DNA from: Kitagawia praeruptora
Taxonomy: Eukaryota > Streptophyta > Magnoliopsida > Apiales > Apiaceae
Length of the DNA stretch: 64,000 nt
NCBI GenBank assembly: GCA_037693485.1
Contig: CM075346.1
Span: 121,880,001-121,944,000 of the forward strand
Reading direction: 5' to 3'
This document shows positions 22,623 through 32,448 of the stretch, one piece after another. The notes under the pieces were generated by a model. It had not been told where the DNA came from and ran no database searches. It worked only from the letters and a program-made list of their open reading frames with translations. The position numbers and the translations under genes were made by a program. Position 1 is the first letter of the stretch. Each line of letters opens with the position of its first letter.

Positions 22623-25600
22623 TCATGTGTATTGGGTTCCCACTGATGATGAACTATGATGGGTTGACAGCCCCATCCCCAACCTTGACTTAAGGACCAC
22701 TGCAGGTTCCAGTCCTTTAGTTAAAGGATCAGCTATATTATTCTGAGTTCCTATGAACTCTACAGCTATAATCCTATCAGACACTAAACCCCTTATAGAC
22801 TTTAGTCTAACTTGGATGTGTCTCTTTGTTTTAGCATTATACTTTTTACTGCTAATCTTGTCGATAGTTGTTTTACTATCACAATGAATAGCAAACGCAG
22901 GAAGCGGTCTGCTTACTACAGGTATCGCGGACATAAGTCCATGTAACCATTCAGCCTCCGTCCCCGTGGCATCAAGTGCACACAACTCAGCCTCAAAAGT
23001 AGACCGAGTTACTATAGTCTGTTTGGTCGACTTCCAGGATATTGCTCCCCCTGCTAAGGTGAACACGTATCCAGTCACTCCATTGGAACCAGACTTCTTA
23101 GCTATCCAACTTGCATCACTGTACCCCTCAAGTACACCAGGAAATCTCCTATAGTGTAAACTTAGGTACATTGTGCCTTTCAGATATCTAAGTACTCTAT
23201 CAAGAGCATCCCAATGAGTTCTGTTTGGACAGCTTGTATATCTAGCCAACTTAGACACAGAGTATGAAATATCTGGTCTAGTACAGTTAGCAAGATACTG
23301 CAAACTCCCTATAATCTGAGAATACCTTAACTGAGACACAGGTACTCCTGAAGCATTCTTAACAAGGGCAACTTTAGGATCATAGGGTGTACTAGCGATT
23401 CTACACTGTGAATAACCATATTTCTCAAGTATAGATTTCTCTATATAATGAGACTGCGATAAAGTTATTCCCTCAGCTGACTGTGTCAGTTTGAGACCAA
23501 GAATCACACTAGCCTCACCCATATCCTTCATTTCAAAGTGCCTTTTCAAGAAAGCTTTTGTCTCGTTAATAATCTCAATATTGGTTCCAAACAATAGTAT
23601 GTCATCTACATATAGGCACAAGATGACACACTCACTACCTTTAACTTTGGTGTAGACACACTTGTCACTATCATTATTATCATAACTGAACGGCACTATA
23701 GTTTCATCAAACTTTTTATGCCAATCCCTAGGAGCTTGTTTCAAGCCATAGATGGATTTGATCAACTTACATACTTTCCTTTCGTTACCAGATGCAACAA
23801 ATCCCTCAGGCTGATCCATATAAATCTCTTCTTCAAGTTCACCATGAAGAAAAGCTGTCTTTACATCCATTTGATGGATGATAAGACCATGTACGGATGC
23901 CAATGCTACAAGCATTCGGATTGTTGTCATCCTAGCTACAGGAGAGTATGTATCAAAGTAATCAATACCCTCCATTTGCTTAAAACCCTTAGCTACCAGT
24001 CTAGCTTTGTACTTATCTATTGAGCCGTCAGGATTCAACTTTCTCTTAAAGATCCATCTGCACCCGATAGTAGAACACCCAGGAGGGAGATCAACTAACT
24101 CCCATGTTCCGTTAGAAACAATAGAGTCAATTTCACTCTTTACAGTGCCCTTCCAGTGCCTAGACTCTGAAGAATCCATAGCTTGTCGGAAAGTTAAAGG
24201 TTCATCCTCGACATTGTAAGTGATAAAATCACTTCCAAAATCCTTGACTACCTTTGCACGCTTACTCCTTCGTGGTTCCTCTACCTCCTTAGCAGTAGAG
24301 CTACTACTAGGTTCCGCCCCCACATTTGTCATCTTTTCCACATGATCAGGAATAGAACTTGATGTGTGAGTAGGATCTTCATTAGAAGTATCTTGAGGCA
24401 TACCAGTCTTCATAGGGTAGACATCCTCAAAGAATGTAGCATCACGAAACTCAACTATCGTGTTTGCCACTATACCATCTATGTCAGATTTTAACACTAA
24501 AAATCTCATAGCTGTAGTGGTCTCAAGATAGCCTAGAAAGATACAATCAACAGTCTTCGGACCTAGTTTCTTTCTCTTGTGTTCAGGGACAAGTACCTTA
24601 GCAAGGCACCCCCACACACGAAGATACTTAAGACTAGTCTTCTTGCTCTTCCATAACTCATAGGGTGTCTTATCCATGTGTTTCAGAGGGACTCTATTCA
24701 GAATATGGCAAGCCGTATTCAGAGCTTCTCCCCACATGTATTTAGGCAGCCCAGAGTTAATAAGCATACTATTAATCATATCTTTAAATGTTCTGTTCTT
24801 TCGCTCAGCAACCCCATTAGACTCAGGTGTGTATGGTGGGGTAACTTCATGAACTATACCATTGTTTGCACAAAATTCATTAAAAGCGTTACTCGTATAC
24901 TCACCACCTCTATCAGATCTCAACCGTTTAAGTACCTTACTAGTTTGTTTTTCTACTTCAGTTTTATAAATAATGAATTTACTAAGTGCTTCATCCTTAT
25001 GTCTAAGTAAATAAACATAACAATATCTACTACTATCATCTATAAAGGTAATGAAGTATCTAAAATGGTCCTTAGTCAACACACCACCAAATTCACAAAT
25101 ATCAGTGTGTACTAAATCTAACAAGTCTGAATCCCTAACAATATTATGAAAAGGTTTCCTTATTTGTTTAGCAGACACACATACTTGACATTTAGAATTC
25201 TTTTCTATAGTGTGTTTTGGAATCAACTCTAAGTTCATCATATTTTTAAGAGCACCAAAATTTAAGTGACCAAGTCTAGCATGCCATAAATCAGAAGATT
25301 CAACATAATTAACAGAAGGAGTAATATTATTAATCAATCCACCCAAAACGGGTTCAGCATTTATCACAAATAAACCATTCGACAAGTAACCCTTGCCAAA
25401 AAATGTACCAGTATGAATAAGAACTACTTTATTACATTTGAGAGAGACTTCAAAGCCATTAGCTACTAAACAGCTACCACTTATTATATTTCTACGCATG
25501 TCAGGAACATGATGCACTCTCGTCAGGGATAGAATACGTCCCGAAGGAAACTTCAGGTCCACGTTTCCTACTCCATGTACTTGAGCAGCACTTGCGTTCC

Positions 25601-26222
25601 CCATCGTCACTGTCAAGCTATGACTCTGTTGATAAGATACAAATAAACTAATGTCAGCACAAATATGCACATTAGCTCCAGTATCAATCAACCATTCATT
25701 TGACAGATAAGTGGAAAATAGTACAGGGTTGTAGGTAACATACCGGTCTACGTTGGTTTCAGAAGCCAAAGCCTCACCAACAACCATGTTCGCTACAGGC
25801 CCACTTGAGGTTCCAAGCACAGCATTCGCTTGAGCTACACCCTCGGCTTTCTTTGCTTTCTTAGTAGGGCAGTCCTTACTCCAGTGTCCAACCTGCCCAC
25901 AAGACCAACATGGTTTGTTTGCCTTTGGTTTCTTGGCCTTATCCTTGTCACTCTTAGGTTTATTACTATTACCCTTCTTAGAGACAGCCTTCCTTTTCTG
26001 TCCTACAGTAGCTACATTTACCTTCGAGCTTCCATGCTCAGTTGGCATCACATGTCCCTGTTTGGACTTGTGTTGTTCTTGCACCGAGATGTCCAGCATA
26101 AGGTTGGTCCATGTGATCTCTCCTTTCTGTCTTTTCAGGGAGAGAGAGAACTCTTCCCAAGACTTTGGAAGCTTTTCAATCACACTCATCACCTTAAACT
26201 TTTCGGGGAGGTCCATTCTAGA
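22623..26222 (-). CDS. copia-2 gag C-terminus and complete pol
   Basis: 1197 codons counted from the Met at 26216; the frame is open back to the UAG at 26223-26225. Domains in order: gag C-terminal region; CX2CX4HX4C zinc knuckle (C103, C106, H111, C116); aspartic protease with intact DTG (178-180); integrase zinc region (H312 to C346); integrase catalytic D372, D435, E471; reverse transcriptase with MDVKTAF (D784) and YVDD (869-872); RNase H with YSDASW. All key catalytic residues seen are conserved. Full function would require the amber codon to be overcome, or another copy to supply gag. The lineage within copia is not assigned. Confidence 0.94.
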   Translation of the reverse strand, partial: SRMDLPEKFKVMSVIEKLPKSWEEFSLSLKRQKGEITWTNLMLDISVQEQHKSKQGHVMPTEHGSSKVNVATVGQKRKAVSKKGNSNKPKSDKDKAKKPKANKPCWSCGQVGHWSKDCPTKKAKKAEGVAQANAVLGTSSGPVANMVVGEALASETNVDRYVTYNPVLFSTYLSNEWLIDTGANVHICADISLFVSYQQSHSLTVTMGNASAAQVHGVGNVDLKFPSGRILSLTRVHHVPDMRRNIISGSCLVANGFEVSLKCNKVVLIHTGTFFGKGYLSNGLFVINAEPVLGGLINNITPSVNYVESSDLWHARLGHLNFGALKNMMNLELIPKHTIEKNSKCQVCVSAKQIRKPFHNIVRDSDLLDLVHTDICEFGGVLTKDHFRYFITFIDDSSRYCYVYLLRHKDEALSKFIIYKTEVEKQTSKVLKRLRSDRGGEYTSNAFNEFCANNGIVHEVTPPYTPESNGVAERKNRTFKDMINSMLINSGLPKYMWGEALNTACHILNRVPLKHMDKTPYELWKSKKTSLKYLRVWGCLAKVLVPEHKRKKLGPKTVDCIFLGYLETTTAMRFLVLKSDIDGIVANTIVEFRDATFFEDVYPMKTGMPQDTSNEDPTHTSSSIPDHVEKMTNVGAEPSSSSTAKEVEEPRRSKRAKVVKDFGSDFITYNVEDEPLTFRQAMDSSESRHWKGTVKSEIDSIVSNGTWELVDLPPGCSTIGCRWIFKRKLNPDGSIDKYKARLVAKGFKQMEGIDYFDTYSPVARMTTIRMLVALASVHGLIIHQMDVKTAFLHGELEEEIYMDQPEGFVASGNERKVCKLIKSIYGLKQAPRDWHKKFDETIVPFSYDNNDSDKCVYTKVKGSECVILCLYVDDILLFGTNIEIINETKAFLKRHFEMKDMGEASVILGLKLTQSAEGITLSQSHYIEKSILEKYGYSQCRIASTPYDPKVALVKNASGVPVSQLRYSQIIGSLQYLANCTRPDISYSVSKLARYTSCPNRTHWDALDRVLRYLKGTMYLSLHYRRFPGVLEGYSDASWIAKKSGSNGVTGYVFTLAGGAISWKSTKQTIVTRSTFEAELCALDATGTEAEWLHGLMSAIPVVSRPLPAFAIHCDSKTTIDKISSKKYNAKTKRHIQVRLKSIRGLVSDRIIAVEFIGTQNNIADPLTKGLEPAVVLKSRLGMGLSTHHSSSSVGTQYT

Positions 26223-26732
26223 CTACTTCAAAGCATGCACTATCATCTCGAATTCATGCACTTGCTCAGTCATGGACTTATTGTCCACCAGCTTGAAATC
26301 AAGGAACCTAGCCACAGAATACTTTTCCAGACCTTGTGAGTCAGTATTATGTGTTTGGTCCAGCTTATCCCATAAGAGTTTTGCGGTGTAGGCATCAGAG
26401 GAGTACACATCAAACAATGTGTTGGTTAGAGCAGCCAGAATTGCTGCCCTAGCAACCCCATCCTTCTCAGCCCACTTCGCATAACTCTTAACTGATTCAG
26501 CCTTCTCTTGATCCACAACCGGCTTCTCATATTCCACAACAGGCCACAAACCCTTTACAGTCAACCACAACTTCATCCTTTTCTGCCAACGAGAAAAGCC
26601 AACGCCCCCATTGAATTTCTCTGGCAAGCCAGTTAATTCAACAGGTTGTGGAAAACTGTAAGTGGTCCAATCAATGACCCCAACAGATGCAACCGAACTA
26701 CCACTAGCAGGAATCTCACTCTCGTTAACCAT
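26223..26732 (-). pseudogene. copia-2 gag N-terminus, closed by UAG
   Basis: The frame starts at the ATG at 26732 (beginning MVNESEIPASG), only 38 bases inside the LTR, and runs 169 codons to UAG at 26223-26225. The same frame is open on both sides of the stop, so this is a single nonsense change. The residues (FNGGVGFSRWQKRMKLWL and following) match copia gag. UAG UCU does not fit the known CARYYA readthrough context. Confidence 0.88.
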
Positions 26733-26770
26733 TATGCTAAATACTATATAACGTCTTATCTCTTCAAGAA

Positions 26771-28085
26771 TGTTGGGAATATTGACTACTACAGCAACAT
26801 AGAGGCAGTTATATATCGTATTTAACAAGTTCAGGCCAAGCATACAATTAGCGAAACAAAACACGAAGGTAAAACACATGCAAATCAGTAACTGATAGAA
26901 CAAAGGAAGATAAGAAATCATACCAGAAGCCATAGCTATGCAGGTATCAAATAAGAAATAATCAGCTGAGTCACCAGGCCTTGCAAAGAAGTCCTGATTG
27001 TTCTTGAAGAGATAATTGCCTCCACTTACACTGTGTCAGGATGCTGGCAATATTCTTCCAGGATAAAACAGCTCCGAGTTTAGATGGTCACAGTAACCAG
27101 AAAACTCAACTTCGACTAACACCTCAGTTCGCCGAAAAACCTTAAGTAAAAGAACTATAGCAGGAGGATAACTGAGAGTAAAAATAGAACAGAGAATGTA
27201 TGGTGTGGACAGTATGTTCAGTGTATCCAGTGTATCACACAATCAGTTGCTTAGGTCTCTATTTATACTAGAGGCTAAACGTAACTGATGCCACCCAATT
27301 AATATTGTAACTCCCATTCCAATTAATTAGAATGAAACGGTCGATTTAATATAATCAAAACGGCTGTAACAGCTGATTTTATATTAAATAAATCGTAACA
27401 GTTACGTTATATATTTATCCACATTATGACTTCCAATTAATAGAATAAACACTCAGACATTACTGTCAAAATCACGCAGAAGTTACTGTCAACAAGTCTC
27501 GACAGTATCTTTAAAGTAACTGTCAACAGTTGACAGCAACTTTGTTTCATGACAGCAAGTTTTTCACTTCCTGACAGTATGTTTATAATATTAAAATAAA
27601 TCAATAATCCATGCAATAAAATTCCTCGCCCAGGTCGCCTCGCGTACGCGAGACGCCGAGACATTCGCCCAAATCGCCCTTCGACCGAGCCGACCCGAGA
27701 CGTGACGTGACGTGGCGTGGCGTGTCGTGACGTGGCGGGGCCGCGGCGGCGCGCGCGTGTGTGTGTGCGCGCGTGGAGCACACAGTAACACCATGCACCA
27801 TCATACACCTTAGTAGTTGTACACTACCCATGTGTGTGATTCTATATAAAGCCAACAACCCCCCTTATTTATTTCAATGTGGGATAAATACACATTCTCA
27901 TTTCAAGCTTATTCAAGCTACTAACTTCAACTCCATTTCTCTATGGGTTTCACTAAGAAAATTACTTAGACCCATATATGAAAATTTAAGTTCCCATATC
28001 AAGGAACAATTTCCAATCATTAAAATCCGGAATTAACATCAAGAACATAAAATAATTATGCCCTTAAAAACTCCATTTTCTAACA
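26771..28085 (-). repeat. copia-2 5' LTR
   Basis: The short LTR form. Candidate minus-strand TATA boxes are TTTATATAG (27850-27842) and TATAAATAG (27267-27259). Between them lies a GC-rich block (27690-27780) of GACGTGACGTGGCGTGG followed by (GCGC) and (GT)n runs. ACGT cores of this kind are bZIP-type sites, so the block may act as an upstream activating region; this is inference. Confidence 0.93.
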
Positions 28086-28398
28086 GTTAATACAATTTCT
28101 TGTTTGTCAAAAAAAAAAAAAAAAGTAAATTTGCAAAAATTTACTTTTTCCTATTTATTTATGAAAAAAGCTCAATATTTTTTATCCTTATATATAATAT
28201 AATATAATGCCTCCTTTACAGGCTTAATATCTTTTTTAAGTTAAAACTTTTAGTTTATACAATACAGTAACTAAAATATAAATCAAAAAAATATCACATA
28301 GTTCGAAAAAAATCGGGAGACATTTAAATTGTTGATTGAGTAATGGATTTGTTTATTTGTTACACCTCACAACTCTAATAATGGTACATGTAAACATA

Positions 28399-28583
28399 CA
28401 GTAAAACCTCTATAAATTAATAGTATCGGGATCGACAAATTTTATTAATTTAACGAGATTATTAATTAATCGAGATTAAATTTACATTATCGCTATTATG
28501 TTGGGACCAAAAAATTATTTTGAAAATATTAATTTATAGTGGGTTATTAATTTATCGAGTATTAATTTGTCGAGGTTTTACTG
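28399..28583. mobile_element. Emigrant-like MITE 1
   Basis: The ends CAGTAAAACCTCTATAAATT and its complement (..GAGGTTTTACTG) are flanked by TA on both sides (28397-28398 and 28584-28585). These ends are typical of Emigrant/pogo-type (Tc1-mariner superfamily) MITEs of plants. 185 bp, non-coding. Confidence 0.85.
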
Positions 28584-28627
28584 TAAATATTTATTGTAGA
28601 ACAGTGTCAGACTGAGAGTCCTTAATA

Positions 28628-28802
28628 CAGTTAAACCTCGATAAATGAATATGCTCGGGACCGGATAATTTTATTTTTTAATCAAGATTATTCATTTATC
28701 GAGGTAAAAAATACACTATCTCTATTATTTCGGGATCAGAAAAAATTATTTATTTAATGAAGTTATTCATTTATCAAATGTTCATTTATAGAGGTTCTAT
28801 TG
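28628..28802. mobile_element. Emigrant-like MITE 2
   Basis: The ends CAGTTAAACCTCGATAAATG and a diverged complement are flanked by TA (28626-28627 and 28803-28804). It is 175 bp, more diverged than its neighbour at 28399-28583, and a separate insertion. Confidence 0.8.
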
Positions 28803-28804
28803 TA

Positions 28805-29505
28805 TTGGGTTAAATAAAATGAATGAAATTAAAGATTGAAAAAATGGTAGTTTAAGGGACGATGTGTAGAAAAATGTAATAACTAATTGTAATGATAAAA
28901 ATTAAAAGTATAAAAAAATGATTGTTATAAAGAATGGAACATTACAAATGAAATGAAATACATTAAAATATAAAAATATTTATTATTTAATTATTTTATA
29001 TTTCAAATCTCTTGATATTCCATTTCATTCCATTTTCCAGACCAAACATAACATAAATATCCTAAAAACAATTGTTCGACAACTAATTTTACTGTATAAG
29101 AAAAAGAGGACAATAATTTATATATATTCTCTCCGTTCGTCTCGTTTCTTTACAAATGAGTAAAGTAATGGATTAATTAATATTTAATGTATAAAATGAA
29201 CATAATAAAGAAAATTAATAAATATAAATACTTTTTATATTATAAAATTTTATTATTTTAAATAATTTTAAAATATAAAAAATTAAAAGAGACATTCAAC
29301 GGGTGAAAAATGTCGGTACTGAAGGTTGAACCTACAAGATGATCACGTAATCACGTTCAGTATTTTATTGCAAAACAATTTGGGTGCGAGGACCACTTGG
29401 AAATCAACAGACTTGAAGTTGAAGTCAAGTCATACGTCTTTTTTTTCTTTTTTTTTTGTAGTACTCATACGTCACTTCTTAAGAATATATTATTAATTTA
29501 TGATA
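28805..29505. other. AT-rich intergenic DNA
   Basis: No gene seen. A degenerate TTCTCTCCGTTCGTCTCGTTTC tract at about 29127-29150 may be the end of an old Stowaway-like MITE. Confidence 0.5.
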
Positions 29506-29514
29506 TTATTATCC

Positions 29515-29922
29515 GGAGAAAAGTTCTATGGAGTACTGTTTAGTTGGAGTACGTTGAAGTACATATACGTTCTGCATTTAAAAAAAATTATTATTTATTA
29601 TTTTGCAAACCTTGTTATATGAATATCATAATTTCATTGATAATTTTGAAAATCATGTATATTTTGCAATATGTTCATCTTGAAAATCCTTTATGTTTTG
29701 CAATCAGAACATATATGTTTTGCAACCCAAATGTGTTTTGCGGAACAATTTATTTTGCAATATTTTGTTAGCAAAACATACAAAATTTTCAAGATCTTCG
29801 ATGAAATAATGATGTTCATGTAATAAGATTTGAAAATTAATAAAGTTTGCAAAATTTTGAATACAAAATGTATATGCACTCCAAGTACTCCAATTAAATG
29901 ATTACTCCATAGAACTGGACTC
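29515..29922. mobile_element. Mutator-type MITE with 9 bp target duplication
   Basis: The 408 bp element has inverted ends containing AGTTCTATGGAGTA and then TAGTTGGAGTA / TAATTGGAGTA. It is flanked by the exact 9 bp duplication TTATTATCC (29506-29514 and 29923-29931). Internally the motif TTTTGCAA recurs at least six times. Non-coding; the small frames inside are repeat artefacts. Confidence 0.85.
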
Positions 29923-30018
29923 TTATTATCCATACTTTGGTTTTTGATCGATTGGATCCTTACTTTTTTTAATAAATAAGTAAATAAAATATTGTTAAGT
30001 ATTTAAGTGACTGTATTA

Positions 30019-30431
30019 GAGCATCTCCAATAGAACATCTCCAATAGAGATTGCCAACATAGTTGCCAACTTCTACCACATCATCACATATATTATTTTT
30101 TTATTTCTTCTCTCTTACATCTCATTGTTGGCAACTTTTGTTACAAATCTATTCCAATAGTTGGCAACTTTAAAAGTTGTCAATGTGGTCCCATACATAA
30201 ATTTTATATTATCTTATAAATTACATTTAAAATATGGAAGATATAAAAATAGGTAAAGTTAAATACATTTTTGGGAAATTGTATGTGTTTTAACTAAATG
30301 GGGAAGTTGCCAACTTTTGGCAACTTTGGTTGGCAACTTGTTGGCAACATTGATGCTCCAATAGGTGGGCAGCCAAGGGTGACATGCAACATAGGACTTG
30401 AACCTCTTGGCAACCCCTATTGGAGATGCTC
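30019..30431. mobile_element. Tourist-like (PIF/Harbinger) MITE 1
   Basis: 413 bp. The ends GAGCATCTCCAATAG and complement are flanked by the 3 bp duplication TTA (30016-30018 and 30432-30434). The interior has repeated TTGCCAAC units. Non-coding. Confidence 0.85.
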
Positions 30432-30435
30432 TTAC

Positions 30436-30720
30436 TGTTAGAATATAATATAAAATTTATATAAGACCTCCCTCTAACACCTTAAGGATTTAGATAAATT
30501 GGTTCTCAACATGGTATCAGAGTTCAGGCCTGATCCACTCTTCAACCCATAAATGGGCTTTTGAGTGAGGGGGAGTGTTAGAATATAATATAAAATCCAT
30601 ATAAGGCCTCCCACTAACACCCCGACCCACAAATGTGCTTTCGAGTGAGGGAGGAGTGTTATAATATAATATAAAATCCATATATGGTCTCCCTCTAACA
30701 ACTTAAGGTTTTAGATTTCA
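30436..30720 (+). mobile_element. TRIM (miniature LTR element), rearranged
   Basis: Structure: LTR-like 30436-30511 (TGTTAGAATATAATATAAAA to TCTCAACA), then TGGTATCAGAG (30512-30522, initiator-Met primer site with one mismatch after it), about 50 bp of spacer, purine tract GAGTGAGGGGGAG, and a second LTR start at 30576. That copy is cut short and followed by another spacer and a third LTR-like start at 30657. LTR-PBS-PPT-LTR with no room for genes defines a TRIM. The third copy suggests a recombined tandem. It abuts the Tourist-like MITE. Confidence 0.75.
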
Positions 30721-31454
30721 ATATGTAACCGTATCAAAATGAGTAATATTATTTTACTATATATTCAACAGCTTAAATTTATTTATTCCATATTTTCATG
30801 CATTTCTTTTATAATGATGATATATGTATTTAATTTATCTCAAAATTTATCATTTCATGTCAAAACTAAAATAACTTTATTGGTTCACAATTTATTCAAC
30901 ATAATTACGTAATATATAAATTTGATGCACACACGGTAACCACAATGTTAATTTCAATTATAAATGTGATTCTTTGTTCAATCCAACCAATTAAAAGGAA
31001 GAAAGAAATGGACAAAGGCAAGCATCATCTTTGAAGATAAAGCAAAAGTTATTTAAAAAGAACTCTCACCGTTGGGTATATCATGTATGCACTCATCTAG
31101 CATCCTTAGCTCCAGTGGATTTAAATTCCTTGAAAAAATATTATAAATAATGAGCTTCACCTTGGTGTGAGGACTGAGGAGGGAATATAATGCACCAGAA
31201 TAACAATAAATTGTGCCAGTCAATAAGAAAAGTAATCTGTGTTGAGAGCCAAAATTTCAGAGTGACTCCCTTTTCCTTATCATATCTCATCTAATCATCT
31301 TCCACTAAAGTATTTGGCTATTTGCACTCATTATTTTCTCTCCCGCTTGCTTTCGTCATTCTTCCACCTATTATTCACTTCCCTTCCCTTCTGTGATGTG
31401 GATTGTGGACCTTGGAGATAGAGGCATAGAGCAGTACTGTATACAATTGTATTA

Positions 31455-32097
31455 AGGGTTTTGGTCCCCGACAAATCGTTTGTCAGGGACCGATTATATA
31501 ATAATTGATTTCTAAATTGTTGGATAGTTGATTTAACGGCCTCTTAGAGCATCTCCAACCATGTAGAGCCCTTAGGTAAAAATCAAAATAAATTACTTTA
31601 AATAAGAATTATAGAGAATTTGTAAAATTTTGTCCACTCCAATGGAACAAAACCCTTAGGTAAAAATATAGACAACCACAATAGGTTGGCTATATTTATC
31701 GAACCATTAGCAACTTGTAGCGAAACTCCACATCATCAATTACCATATTGAAATAATATATTCCATTTTTAACAACTTGAAATAATAAAAACATACCATT
31801 TTAAAAATATAGTCAACCAATATAGCCAATTCCATTGGAGTAAAACACGTTACAGGTTCAGCAAATTTTACATAATCAATATTTAGCCAATCATTTTACA
31901 AAATACCGTTGGAGATGCTCTTAGATTACAAAAAAAATTACTGTCCGATATTCTGCGAACAGGCAATTTGCCTATCCGCGAAAAATTATAGCGAATAGTA
32001 ATTTTTTACTTTTTTTTAATCTCAGCCCATCCAACGGCTGTGGAATCGATTATTAAATAATCGGTTCCTAACAAACGATTGTCAGGGACCAGGACCC
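31455..32097. mobile_element. hAT-like MITE, host of a nested Tourist MITE
   Basis: The ends AGGGTTTTGGTCCCCGACAA and the diverged complement (TTGTCAGGGACCAGGACCC) are flanked by the exact 8 bp duplication TTGTATTA (31447-31454 and 32098-32105), which fits hAT transposons. Without the nested MITE it is about 266 bp. Non-coding. Confidence 0.85.
31547..31920. mobile_element. Tourist-like MITE 2, nested in the hAT-like MITE
   Basis: 374 bp. Ends GAGCATCTCCAAC and complement; duplication TTA at 31544-31546 and 31921-31923. Same end family as 30019-30431 but a different interior. Confidence 0.85.
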
Positions 32098-32448
32098 TTG
32101 TATTAGTAGTATATCATGTAAGAGTAATGTCTCGAAAAAGATATCAAAATTGTTACCGAAAGACGTAGCGTGATTTTATTTGTGGAATTCATATGTATGT
32201 AATATGTATGTATGAAGGGTTCATCTCATTTGTGAAAGAATAATCAATAAGATTCTGACAATTAAACATTTGGAAACCTTATCGGAACGATTTTGGGAAC
32301 TCTAACATTTCTCGTCATGTAAATAATTGTACAAAGTATTATCTTTTCACCCATTAATTATTCCAATTCTCACTAACTTGGATTTTTTTTTCTTTCGATC
32401 TTTGTCCTCATTTTCCTTAGATTTCGTATTCTAACAACTTAATATGTT

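Larger units (their letters stand above)
20622..28085 (-). mobile_element. Ty1/copia LTR retrotransposon (copia-2), nearly intact
   Basis: LTRs are 20622-22098 (1477 bp) and 26771-28085 (1315 bp). They are almost identical apart from a repeat-number difference and a handful of substitutions. The target duplication GTTAA is exact at 20617-20621 and 28086-28090. It reads on the minus strand: LTR ends TGTTAG..CCAACA, and the tract CTTTGTGGGGGAT lies next to the 3' LTR at 22099-22111. One UAG at 26223-26225 interrupts gag; the rest of gag-pol (1197 codons) is open. A TGGTATCAGAGC primer site is not present next to the 5' LTR. Confidence 0.96.
20076..28123 (+). mobile_element. Polyadenylated retroposon, copy 2, interrupted by copia-2
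   Basis: The 5' part is 20076-20621. The tail CAATTTCTTGTTTGTC plus 14 or more A residues is at 28091-28123, beyond the nested copia-2. Likely target duplication: AGTAAAATTGCAAA (20062-20075) and AGTAAATTTGCAAA (28124-28137), one mismatch. It shares the GMSIAGFRxVDSW peptide duplication and the 3' end with the copy at 781-1606. An open frame of about 170 codons (20103-20621) runs into the copia insertion. No reverse transcriptase was found. Confidence 0.7.
18885..28180. mobile_element. Foldback TIR element (family A relative), split by nested insertions
   Basis: The left arm (about 18890-19020) is the reverse complement of sequence at 20005-20075, continued at 28124-28180. Shared tracts include GAAACTTAGTATAGTAA, GCAATTTTG and CTATTTGCAAAT. 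The same end sequence occurs at 9540-9640. Between the arms lies an array of GTTGCA/GGCCCC units. The right arm is interrupted by a retroposon, itself interrupted by copia-2. Without the nested inserts the element is roughly 1.25 kb. It has no coding capacity. Confidence 0.6.
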
